Assembly: GCF_020520425.1 (NCBI RefSeq)
Contig: NC_079490.1
Span: forward strand, 4,030,001 to 4,094,000
Length of the DNA stretch: 64,000 nucleotides
Reading direction: 5' to 3'
DNA from: Spinacia oleracea
Lineage: Eukaryota > Streptophyta > Magnoliopsida > Caryophyllales > Amaranthaceae
Shown: piece after piece, positions 24,331-34,900 of the stretch
How the letters are laid out: each line of letters starts with the position of its first letter
Numbering within the stretch: the stretch's first letter is position 1
Translations under genes and position numbers: made by a program
Notes under the pieces: generated by a model
What the model saw: only the letters and a program-made list of their open reading frames with translations
What the model was told of the DNA's origin: nothing
Database searches by the model: none

Positions 24331-24616
24331 TCGGTTCATCGAGTGGAGTGAATTTCTTTCCTTGAGCAGGGTTTCTTGGGGCTAGAAAGTGAAGTTAATT
24401 AAGGTCCGTAGGCAGGGCGAGTTTGTCCATGCGATGACTGTCCTTACTCTAACAAGTAAGATTCGTAATCCCCTTTTCTCCTGTTTTTAATACTTGAACC
24501 ATTTTCACTTATGAATCAGTAAATATATTGATTTGAGGTGGTTTTTTTATTCAACTTTTACATCGACTCTTCTTATTCACCTTCTCCCTTTGTCAATTCA
24601 GCATTTAATTCTATAA

Positions 24617-25780
24617 CTAGTGTGTGGCCCGGGCGATGCCCCGGTTGCTACATTGAATAATTAAATTGTAGATTTTTCTTGAGTTTAATATTTGACCAAA
24701 ATACATGTATTTCATAGAGTGGAAAATATCCATTAAGTTCATCAACTATAAAGATACACTATGTCATTTATCATGTCAAATAATTTTTCAATTAGATCAT
24801 CTTACAATTTGTATAATTTGTTTTCTAGTGGAACTAATTGTTTCAAATTAATAAACCCCAAATTAGGGGGAGTTTCTATAGTTGATGTTTATGAGACTTA
24901 CAACATCATGTTTCTTCATGGTTGTCCTAATATAATGCTTTAAACTAGTGTGTAGCCCGGGCGATGCCCCGGTTGCTACCTTGAATAATTAAAATTCGAA
25001 ATTCTTTTTCAACTCAATATTTGACTAAAATACATGTAGACCATAAAAGTGAAAAGATTCATTAAGTTCATCAATTACACATGTACATTACCTTTATAAT
25101 GCCAAGTAATTTTCTTAATGTTTTAATTGTTTAATTCATGGTTTTTCTAATATTTTAATTTTTATTTTTATTCCAATATAGTCCATAAGAAATAAGAGGT
25201 AACATAGAAATTTAGTTGTTTTAGACTTCATGTTAACATGTACGTAGTATTTATAAATCAACGTGCATTGATAAACAACAATTAGAGGTTGGTTAAGATG
25301 GTAATGAGAGTTATTCTCCAAACTTGAGGTCTTGTGTTCGAACCTTATTGTATTGATTTTTAATTGTCAACAACATCCCATAACCTTGGCGAGTGAATGA
25401 CGTGGCGTAAACAGGAGAGTTCTACGTGGCACATAAACATTTTTCGCAACGCCTTTTAATATATTAGTATAGATATTATTCTTTTATTATCAAAATGGTC
25501 CATAGTAAATAAAATGTCACATAAAATTTATTTGTTATAGACTTCACATGAACATTTATTTATAAATTAATGTGAAGAGATAAAACACAATTGGTGGTTG
25601 GTTAAGATGGTAATGAGAGTTATCATCTACATTTGAGGTCTCGTGTTCGAACCTCGTTGTATTGATTTTGGGTTGTCCATGACATAACATAACACTTGGT
25701 AAGTGGATAATATGGCGTAAAGTGGAGAGTACTACGTGACACATAGATATTTTTCACAAGGCTTTTTAATAAAAGAACGA
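24617..25780 (-). mobile_element. non-autonomous Helitron, host of a nested sibling Helitron
   Basis: On the minus strand the 3' end carries the hairpin CCGGGGCATCGCCCGGGCC followed by CACACACTAG at 24617, next to A/T target bases. The 5' end is a degraded TCGTTCTTTTATTAAAAAGCC at 25780. The element is split by the copy at 24945-25473. Its right half repeats the sequence of that copy with about 20-25% visible differences. It carries a TGGTTAAGATGG A-box-like word (25599-25610) and GTTCGAACC (25645-25653). Confidence 0.75.
24945..25473 (-). mobile_element. non-autonomous Helitron inserted in a sibling copy
   Basis: On the minus strand it begins TCTATACTAATATATTAAAA at 25473 and ends with hairpin CCGGGGCATCGCCCGGGCT and ACACACTAG at 24945. 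The flanks are A at 24944 and T at 25474, as Helitrons require. It is 529 bp and non-coding, with TGGTTAAGATGG at 25290-25301 and GTTCGAACC at 25336-25344. Confidence 0.85.
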
Positions 25781-26006
25781 TAGTAGTTTAACTAGTAGGG
25801 ATAACTATGAAGGTACAAGGTTTTAGAATTTGGAACAAGGTGTTTTTTGGGTGGGCTTTGTTTCCCGCTCTTTCGTATGATTTCGATCCTATAAGTGGTA
25901 GCACTTTTGCACTTTACGAAAGTGATGTAAGATACTTTGATTTAAGTAGTTTATCACTATAATCTCGTTTTTTATGTTAAACATTCATAGGATTTCCACA
26001 TGTTAA

Positions 26007-26482
26007 TCTATTGCTATATATTAAAAGAGACACCAGGAATGACACGTGTCATTTCCTGGTGAAAAATTTTCCCGCCAAAAACTCTTTCCTAAAAACACAT
26101 ATTTATTTTATTCTTTTTTTATTTTCTCTCCTTTTGTATAAATGTTTATACATGGAAAAAAAATATAGGATTATGGAATATGCCATTATTAAAATTTTGG
26201 TAAAATTTTAGTCAAATTGTCATGTCAATAATAGAAAATATTCTTACTCGATATTTTGGTCAAATTAGCATATTAAATATATCAAATATTTTAGTCAGAT
26301 CATCATATTAAACATATAAAATATATAATACGTAGTATGTTAAAATATGATAAAATGAGTACATTCGAGATTATTAATTACGCAATAGATTTAAGGGATA
26401 AATAATTCAATTAAAAATTTCATAAAAAAGATGGTCAAATAATAATTTTTAAATAGCCGTGCGTACACGGGACCTAGTCTAG
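26007..26482 (+). mobile_element. non-autonomous Helitron (second family)
   Basis: It starts TCTATTGCTATATATTAAAA after an A and ends with hairpin CCGTGCGTACACGG (26458-26471) and ...CTAG before a T. At 476 bp it has no Rep/helicase gene. Confidence 0.85.
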
Positions 26483-26601
26483 TAATGGTCTAATTGAAAG
26501 ACAGTTGGCTTTAAGGTTTTAGTTTTTAAATAATAGACTAGTATTGATTTTGCCTATTCTACCAATCTTCCGTACTCACAAAATTTCATTGGGATAATTT
26601 T

Positions 26602-27027
26602 TGTTCCGGTGTTGTAAAGATGGAAACAATGGGCTTCGAATGAAGGCCCCTTTGTATGTGTTGAAGATCTTGCTTGTTTGAATGAGTGGAGTCCGAATTC
26701 ACCTGCACAAGAGCAAAGTCACTAGCCTCGGGGGTGTTTCCGAGGAAAGCCCCTCCGATGCCTAAGTAAGAATGATGCTCGGATTCTAGAGAGAAGTTCT
26801 CTAGAAGAGTAGTCTTAAGGCGGTAAATTGGACGTACCTTGAGGTGTGAGCCTTGGCGGCCTATTTATAATGTTTGCATAATAAATGCCCATAGGTCATT
26901 TATTGCTTTTGGGCCTTGGGCCTTGATGGATGGCTGACTAGCCATTGGTGGGTTTGATGCTGTTTGTTTAGAGCCATTGGGCTTTGGACTTAGTGGCCCA
27001 ATTGAGAATCAATTGGGAGCCCAAACA
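26602..27027 (-). repeat. 3' LTR of the Tat element
   Basis: 426 bp, in plus orientation TGTTCCGG...CCAAACA. It differs from the other LTR by three substitutions and no gaps. Confidence 0.95.
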
Positions 27028-27044
27028 ACATGCCCCCCAGACCC
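27028..27044 (-). other. polypurine tract of the Tat element
   Basis: The minus strand reads GGGTCTGGGGGGCATGT just before the 3' LTR, the place where plus-strand DNA synthesis starts. Confidence 0.7.
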
Positions 27045-27204
27045 GGTCCATTTAGAATTAAATGGGTGGGTTTCCAGCTGTCAGAAGTCCGAAAGTTCTC
27101 TCTCTTTTTTGAAAAGAGATGATTTGCATTGATGACAAGTGTTGGGAGTTGTACCGTGTCGTGGAGATCGTGGGTTGAGGAAGTTGATGCGCCCTTTTCT
27201 TTTC

Positions 27205-27212
27205 TATAAATA
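27205..27212 (+). promoter_or_regulatory. TATA box for the antisense gene in the Tat element
   Basis: TATAAATA in a CT-rich context, 178 bp inside the 3' LTR border and 256 bp before the antisense gene's ATG. It faces away from the LTR, so it looks like an own core promoter. A short leader intron (27385-27450, AAAG|GTAATT to CCCTAG|ACC) is plausible between them. Confidence 0.55.
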
Positions 27213-27467
27213 CTGGGTGCTTTGCTCTTTTTGAACTTTTTATTCCTTCTTTCAAACCCATTATCTCTCTAAATTCCGGCGATCGCAGTGCAATTTGCTT
27301 CTTCAGATCTACGAAATTCGGCCAACTTTAGACTTCGGGAACTTGTGTTGTTCGTTTTATCGGCGAATTCCGCTTCGGAAAAAGGTAATTTGTTTCTGAA
27401 TTCTCCTTTTTTTCTTCGTTTTCCCTTCTACCCCTCAATCTCAACCCTAGACCGAGAATTCGCGGCC

Positions 27468-30400
27468 ATGGCAAAGAATAGGGGCAAGAGCAAGTTCGTC
27501 GTTGGTTCCTCTAGTGAGAGGGAGAACGTGCCTTCGGGAAGGTTACCGAAAACTTCGAGGGGTCGGCCTTCGGAGAGGCCGGTGGAGAGGCGTTCGACTG
27601 GTTGGGATGCTTCAAAAGATGATGTTGTTGGCGGGTCTAGCGTGTCTGAACGCGCAACTTCTGGTAAGAAAGCTGGTTCTTCGGGTGTGCGCCGTTCTTA
27701 CCCTGAGTTTCCAGTTCATTGGACTGAAGCTGATCCGCAGGGCAAGTATGCCCCGATTCTGCATGAGACCACTAAGATCGATGGTCCCTTGGAAAAATCG
27801 GTCAGTGGTGACTGGTTGGTGGAGGCGAAGCTGGGGAACTACCATCGGAGAGCCGAAGAGTTATACGGAATCCAGCACGCCTTGGGGTACTGGTGCGAGC
27901 TTCCCGACCAGGAGCGTCCTCGGGTGACTCATCCGCCGAGGGGGTTCATCTCTGTGTATACTCATCATTTGGAGAACGGTCTCCGCTTTCCTTTGGATCC
28001 CTTCGTTTCCGAGCTCCTGGTGTCGTACAACATCAGTTTGGCCCAGCTTACCCCCAAATCTATGAGGCACATCATCGGATTTAGATGGGTGTGCGATTTT
28101 ATTAACTTTCCATGCTCTGTTGCCGTGTTTCGGGATCTGCACGATCTGTCTTTCAACCATGCTTCCAAGGGAGATGGGTATGGTTGGTGGACCATCATCA
28201 ACAAAAGATCCCGAAGGAAGGGGGAGCCGAACTATATTACGGCCTACCCTTACCTCAGCTCTGATCATAATTGGAAGACGGAGTGGTTGTTTGTTCGTGT
28301 GCCGACAGATCTGAAGCATCCACATTTTTACCGCCCTCCGAAGTGGTTTGTGACTCCTGATCCTGATATGCGAAGCGTGGCTGCTCCGGATCGGAACCAT
28401 CACCACTACGTGGATCTCCTCCAGTGGTTTTTGGCTCGGGAGGACAACTACAAACTGCCGTCCAACTGGCTCCCGAACCTCAACTATATCTTGCGGGAGG
28501 ACATTCTTGCTGTTGCCGGTCTCAGTAGGATTTTTGACAGGGGTAGGTGTCTTTCGGCTGGGACCGTGCTTTAGTAAGTTTGTCCTCCTCCTTTTTGTCT
28601 CGTTTTATTGACTTTGCTTTGTGCTTTGTTTCTGCAGAGTACGGCTTTAGCTGCGTTGATCCTGTGGTCTTGGGCATTTCTTTGGATCTGAAGACCATTC
28701 ACGACTCGGCCCCTGATTACAAGTTCGGGAAGGAGAATCCTCGTAATCCTCGCTTGAAGGATTACGTGCTGTCTCCGTCGGGTGTCGCTCGGATATCTGA
28801 AGTTCGAGCTGATCCGTGGGATTCTGCCTCTTCTCCCGAAGCTGTTCCAGTGAAAGTCGTGCTCCCTGATTTGAGGACGACCTCGGATCCGGTGAGTGTT
28901 TCTATTTCTCGAAGTCTTTTGTTTGTCTTTCTTTCTGGTTGGCCGTCGGCTAACGTCTTGGTCCTGGACCATCTTTTTAGGGTCCTGGGACTGACGCTGT
29001 GCCGCGTGCCGTTCCTTCGGTTTCATCTCCGGCTCGGATAGATATCTCTTTATCTAGGAACCGGGTACTTCGCGTTTTTTCTTTATTCCTTCCTTTGTCT
29101 TCTTTTACATTTATTGACCCTTGGTCTCCTCTGTTTAGGATCAGCGCAAAAGGAAGGGCAGCACTCTTTTGAGGCCTTCTGCGCATCCGAAGAAAGCGAA
29201 AGCTTCTCAGTCTTCGGAGAAGGTATTTGTTCTGACTTGGAGCCTTTGTGGTCCGTTCTCTCTTTTTCTGAAACTGACCTTTGAGCGTTTGCCCTGTAGG
29301 AAGAAGTTTCGGAAGTCATGCCTCCTCCCAAAAATCTCCTTCACTTCATGCCCTTGCCAGGGCAGAAGTTGAAGAGTGTGGTGGTTGCGGAACCGCCGCC
29401 CGTGGACCAACCGTTGGCCGAGGAAGATACCATCCCCTCTCCGCTGAAGCCGTCTGCTGCTTTGGGGATCGAGATCCAGGATATAACCAAGGTGATGGAG
29501 GCAATTGAAGCCGACCTTGTTCCTGGCTCGGATGTCCCTACTGTGGCCGAGCGGAAGGAAGAATCTGCTGACGTTTCTCTCGAAAGGGAGAGAAGTCCAG
29601 ATAAGGAGATGGTGGATCTCACCGAGGCTCACATGGAGGTTCCCGAAGCTGAGAAGGAGGTCCCTTCTGCTGAGGAGGAGCAACCCGAGCAGGGTCTGAC
29701 GAGGAAGAGGCGCCACTCGACCTTGGGCTCTACTTCGACCTCGGCCCTGGATAGACTGATCCACGCTGACCCTTGCTCGGATGTTCCGCTGAAACGGATC
29801 CCCGAGGAGGTAAGGGAGGCGATGGCTCGCTATGCTAGGGCTCCGGTTTTGGGGGAGAACCCCATGGCTCACGTGGGATCTTTGGTGGGTCCCGAAGCTG
29901 CACGGGAGAATCTTCTTCGGGCCAACCCGCAGTGGAGGGTTCCTGGAGCTGAGGAGAGGAACCCAGCTATGATGGCTCAGTATTATCTGAATGAGGTAAG
30001 TGTTGGAAATTTTGTTTTGAGTTCCGTTTTTGGTTTGTTGTTTTCTTCTTTCCTCATCTTTTCTTGTCTTTTCTTCTTTCCCAGGCTGTTTTCTGGTCCT
30101 CGTTCGCTTCCGAGTGTAGCTCGGTTGAGGAGAGGCAATTGAGGAGGTATCAGGAGGCTTATGCTCGTGATATCCCTGTCTTGGACCAGAAGGCTGGGCA
30201 GCTCATGGCCGAGATGGTGGACCTCAAGCTACTGTACCTTCAGTACAGTCGTGAGGCTAGGGAATCGGCTGAGCAGATCGGGGCCGAAGTTGGGAAGCTT
30301 ACTTTCCGAGTCGAGGAGGATGCTGAAAAGATAGCTTCCTTCGACAAGGAGAGGAAAGAAATGGCTGCCAAGTTTGCGAGCGAACTTGAAGAAAAAGACA

Positions 30401-30885
30401 GTCTTCTCAAGGAGATGACTTCTAAATTTGAGGCGGCCATTAAGCAGAGCCAGGAAGCGGAGGCGAGGCTTCAGTAGTTTGTCAAGCATCGGGAGATTGT
30501 TCAGAACCAAGCTGACAAGGTGCCCGTTCTCCAGCTGAAGATCCGAGAGAAGGATGCTGCCATTCGGAAACTGGAGCAAGAGAGAGTTGACCTCTACACT
30601 GCTGATCAGTGTAGGGAGCAATACTGGAATGGCATCCTGGGCGCTCGGCGGATGTTCGCGAAGCATATGCCTCATTTCCCTTGGAATGAGAAGGTTCCGC
30701 TCTGGATGAGGGCCCAGGATCACTTGGTGGAGTGCCAGGCCGATCGAGACGAAGCTGAAGCTGAGCGCCAAGCTGCTCTTGCAGAGGCTCGGGCCCAGAA
30801 GGCGACTTCCGAAGGTGATACTACTGCTGGGGGTTCTTCGAAGGATGCTCCCCTGGGGGATGCTCCTGAGACTCCCAAGAGTTAG
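27468..30885 (+). CDS. antisense additional ORF of a Tat element (PF04195 'putative gypsy type transposon' protein), six exons, one internal amber
   Basis: Proposed exons are 27468-28542, 28638-28891, 28981-29064, 29139-29222, 29300-29995 and 30085-30885. All use GT-AG and keep one frame. The protein starts MAKNRGKSKFVVGSSSER (basic, Ser-rich). It has the family core at about 145-300 (PPRGFISVYTHHLENGLRF, FVSELLVSYNISLAQLTP, RHIIGFRWVCDF), then acidic Pro/Glu-rich linkers and a long C-terminal coiled coil (about 790-900). An in-frame TAG at 30475-30477 cuts the coiled coil after about 861 residues; the same frame continues to 30885. This copy is therefore either truncated or a recent pseudogene. 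The family is known as an extra ORF of Tat elements with unknown function. It runs opposite to gag-pol, which is the clearest oddity. Confidence 0.8.
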
Positions 30886-31114
30886 GGATTCGGGCAGTCG
30901 TCTTCTTCAGAGTCGGTCGGTTCCAGTTGAGGACTTCCGAACATGTGCTTGCCTTTCCCCCTTTTGCCTCGGCGCTGCGTTGTACTCATTTCTTTTTGCT
31001 TTCTTAGTACTTCGGTAGGCCGGTATTGTCTGTTGATGGCTGCCGATTTTAACTGTTTCATTTTGTTTTCAATTTTTGAGGTTTTCAATGTATTTGTACT
31101 TCCCCCAAATATTG

Positions 31115-31120
31115 AATAAA
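31115..31120 (+). terminator. poly(A) signal of the antisense gene
   Basis: AATAAA in a T-rich setting, 230 bp after the antisense gene's stop codon and before the tandem array. Confidence 0.45.
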
Positions 31121-31176
31121 AAATGAATGTTTGTTACTTGGCTGCTTCTTTTCAACTTGTTCTTTCGCAATTTTAG

Positions 31177-31560
31177 GTCTTTAAATCCGTAGATTTCTCG
31201 AGCTCCTCTTTCTGTAGACTTGCTAAAAACCTTTTGATCTTGCGAGCTCTTTAAATCCGTAGATCGGTTAAGAGACTTTTTAACTTTTGCGAGTTCTTCA
31301 AATCCGTAGATCTGCTAAGAGACTCTTTGACTTTGTGAGTTCTTCAAATCCGTAGATCTGCTAAGAGACTCTTTAGTTTTGCGAGTTCTTCAAATCCGTA
31401 GATCTGCTAAGAGACTCTTTAGTTTTGCGAGTTCTTCAAATCCGTAGATCTGCTAAGAGACTCTTTAGTTTTGCGAGTTCTTCAAATCCGTAGATCTGCT
31501 AAGAGACTCTTTAGTTTCCAGACTCTTCAAATCCGTCGATCTGCTCAGAGGTTTGGATTG
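31177..31560. repeat. 46-bp tandem repeat array in the Tat element
   Basis: About eight units, each containing TTCAAATCCGTAGATCTGCT and AAGAGACTCTTTAG. The four central units (31335-31515) are nearly identical and the outer ones are degenerate. It lies between the 3' ends of gag-pol and the antisense gene. Tandem arrays between pol and the 3' LTR are typical of Tat/Retand elements. Confidence 0.9.
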
Positions 31561-31938
31561 TTCTTCCGATCTCTTGTGGTTCGGAAACCTGGGCAAGAGA
31601 TCGCTAGTCTGCCTCTTTAGTTATGCCTTCGGCGATCCGTGGATCTGAGCCGGAGTTTTATAACTTGATTCGAGCGACTGTTTGTTGCGAACAAATTTTA
31701 TTAGGGTACCGCGAATCCGAGGATTCTGGACGATTCCCTGAAGTGTATGATTTGGTCATTTCTTGCATTTTATCAAGGAATGGGCAAAGTCAACCTGTTT
31801 TTAGTCTCGGATTGATCAGATCCGAGGCTGCATATATATATAAAGGGACAATAATTATAGAGATAAGTTTAATGAAACACATGGTGCCAATGGCTTTCCT
31901 CTTCTCATTAAACAACTTACTTGGTTTACAGACAGAGA

Positions 31939-34900
31939 TCATACAAAATATTTCTTGAGAACATCGGTATTCCAATGGTTCTTCAGAATTGTTCCATCTA
32001 ACTGTTTCAGCATATACGTGCCTGGCCTTTTTTCGGAATGGATGATGTATGGTCCTTCCCAAGTGGCTGAGAGTTTGCCATGGATCCGTCCTTTCTGAAC
32101 CGAGGCGGCGTTTCTGAGTACTAGATCACCGACTTTTAGGGGTCTGGCGTTGACTCTTCGGTTGTAATGCTTGTTGACCCTCTGCAAATAGGCTGCGTTG
32201 AGTGTCCTTGCATCGTTCCGAGCTTCGTCCAGTAGATCGAGAGCTTCGGATAGAAGTTGATTGTTGCTTTCTCCTTGGAGCCCATCATACCTGTTGTATG
32301 CCTGGATCCTCAGGCTTTCTGTTCCGATTTCCACAGGAATTACAGCTTCGGATCCGTATACAAGGTGGAACGGTGTTTGTCCGGTAGCTTCTTTTTCAGT
32401 GGTCCGAAGGGACCATAGCGTTCCGGGTAGCTCTTCTAACCATTTGTTTTTGTCATCCTCGACTCTTTTCTTGAGTGCGTTGAGGATGAGTTTGTTAGCA
32501 GCTTCGGCTTGCCCGTTGCTTTGTGGGTGACAGACTGCCGAGTACGCTAGGTGTATGCCGAACTGTTTGCACCACTTTTGCAACGGGGTGTTGTCGAACT
32601 GTTTCCCGTGGTCGAAGACCATCAGTCTTGGTATGCCGAACCTTGTGATGATGTTCTGCCATATGAACTTGCGGACCTGAGGTTCGGTGATGGAGGAGAC
32701 AGCTTCGGCTTCGATCCATTTGCTAAAATAGTCGACTCCTACAATCAACCACTTCTTCTGGTTCGTCGCTGAGGGGAAGGGACCAATGATGTCTAACCCC
32801 CACTGTGCGAATGGTAAGGGATACAGTGTTGATTGTAGGGTTTGAGCTGGTTGATGGATGGCTGGTGCGAACTTTTGGCATTTCTCGCATTTCCTTGCCA
32901 TCTGCTTTGCCTCGGAAACCATAGTGGGCCACCAGTACCCAGCCCGAAGGGCTTTATGTGCTAATGTCCTACCTCCAATGTGGTTTCCGCATATCCCGAG
33001 GTGGATTTCCCTTAGGATGTAGTCAGCGTCTGTTGGACCCACACATTTTAGCAGCGGAGCAGAGAATGATTTCCTCATGAGCTCTCCTTCGGCGCTGATG
33101 ATGAACCATCTGTTGAATCTTTTCAGTTTTCTCGCTTGCAGCTTATCTTCGGGAAGTTCTCCCCTTTCTTTGTATGCAACTACTGCGTCCATCCAGCTAG
33201 GTTCGGTACGTAAGCTGCATACTGTGGTGGGTAGCAAGTCGATGCTTCTCTCTTGGTGAACTTCCACGTGGACCGACCTGTTTAGGTCGATGAGTGTTGA
33301 GCTTGCGAGTTTTGACAGTGCGTCTGCTTGCGTGTTCTGTCCTCGGGGAATGAGGATGACTTCAAAGGATCTTAACTTTGACGTTAAGGATTTAATTTTT
33401 GCTAAATAGGCTGTCATGCTGGGCCATTTGGCCTCATACTCCCCTCGGATCTGGTTGGCTACAAGCTGGGAATCAGTTTTGAGGCGAACATGTTCGGCCT
33501 CCAGGGATAAACAAAGCTCTATCCCTGCGATTGCGGCCTCGTATTCGGCCTCGTTGTTGGTTGCTTTGAAGCCGAACTTCAATGCATACTCTATGCTTTT
33601 CCCCGTCGGGGGGATCAGTACAACTCCTGCCCCTGAGCCGTTTATTGTGGAAGATCCGTCAGTGAAGACTTCCCAAGTGCTTTTCGTATCATCCAACATT
33701 TCCTGGTATGAGCACTCGGCCAAGAAGTCTGCCAATGCTTGTGCTTTGATTGCTGTCCTCGGCTGATATTTGATGCCGAACTCTGATAGTTCGAAGGCCC
33801 AGGCAGCCAATCTTCCTGACCTCTCTATTTTGTCGAGTACTTTTTCGAGCGGTTGGTCAGTTAGCACTGTGATCTGGTGGGAGTCGAAGTATGGCCTCAG
33901 TTTTCGTGCAGCTACCACTACTGCATATGCGACTTTCTCGATGAGTGGGTACCGGGTTTCGGCCCCTGTGAGTGTTCGGCTGGTGAAGTAGATTGGCTGT
34001 TGCTTCTTTTCTTCTTCCCGAAGAAGCACTGCGCTGACGGTTCCAGGGCTAACTGCGACATATAGGTACAGGGTTTCCCCCTCCTTTGGTCTGGCCAGTG
34101 TCGGCAGTTGAGCTAGGTGGGCTCTGAGTTGCTGAAAAGCTTCTTTTTGCTCCTGTTCCCATATCAGTTCGGGATCCACTTTCCTCGGGACCCCTTTTTT
34201 CTTGACTGGTTCTGCTTCTCCTCCGGGGAGGTTCTTTGGTTTCAGTGCTTTGAAGAAGGGGGCTCCCTTATCCGAGGCCTTTGATATGAACCTTGTTAGT
34301 GCGGCTAACCTGCCGGTTAGCCTCTGCACATCTCTCTTGGTCTTCGGCTCGGGTAAATCCAATGCCGCTTGGACTTTGTCCGGGTTCGCATCAATTCCTC
34401 TTTCGCTCACCATGAATCCGAGGAATTTACCTGACTTCACCCCGAAGACGCATTTTTTTGGGTTCAGCTTCATGCTGTGCTTCCTCAGGTTTCCGAAGGT
34501 CTCTGCCAAGTCTTTGACGTGGTCTTCCTCCTTGATGCTTTTTACGATGGAGTCATCCACATAGACCTCCACATTCCTCCCTTTCTGGTCGGCGAAGACG
34601 TGATCAACTAGTCTCTGGTAGGTGGCTCCGGCATTTTTCAAGCCGAAAGGCATCATTTTGTAGTTGAACACTCCTGCGCTTGTGATGAACGCTGTCTTTG
34701 CCCTGTCATCGGGGTGCATGAATACTTGGTGGTAGCCTGAAAAGGCATCCATGAAGCTGAGCAGTGCATGGCCGCTGGTGGAGTCAACCAATTGATCTAT
34801 CCTTGGCAGGGGATAGCAGTCTTTGGGGCAGGCTCGGTTCAGGTCTGTGAAATCCACGCACATTCGCCAGGAGCCATTCGCTTTTTTGACCATCACCACG

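Noticed and set aside
25290-25344. Possible tRNA gene
   Set aside because: A- and B-like boxes are present, but I could not fold an acceptor stem or anticodon arm; reported only as tRNA-like boxes in Helitrons.
27861-28406. Minus-strand ORF of 181 codons, and similar minus ORFs at 28571-29026, 29207-29872 and 30229-30771
   Set aside because: They lie opposite the exons of the antisense gene, with low-complexity or composition-driven translations and no family resemblance.
31177-31560. Possible CRISPR-like array
   Set aside because: Direct tandem 46-bp units without unique spacers, inside a retrotransposon of a plant genome.
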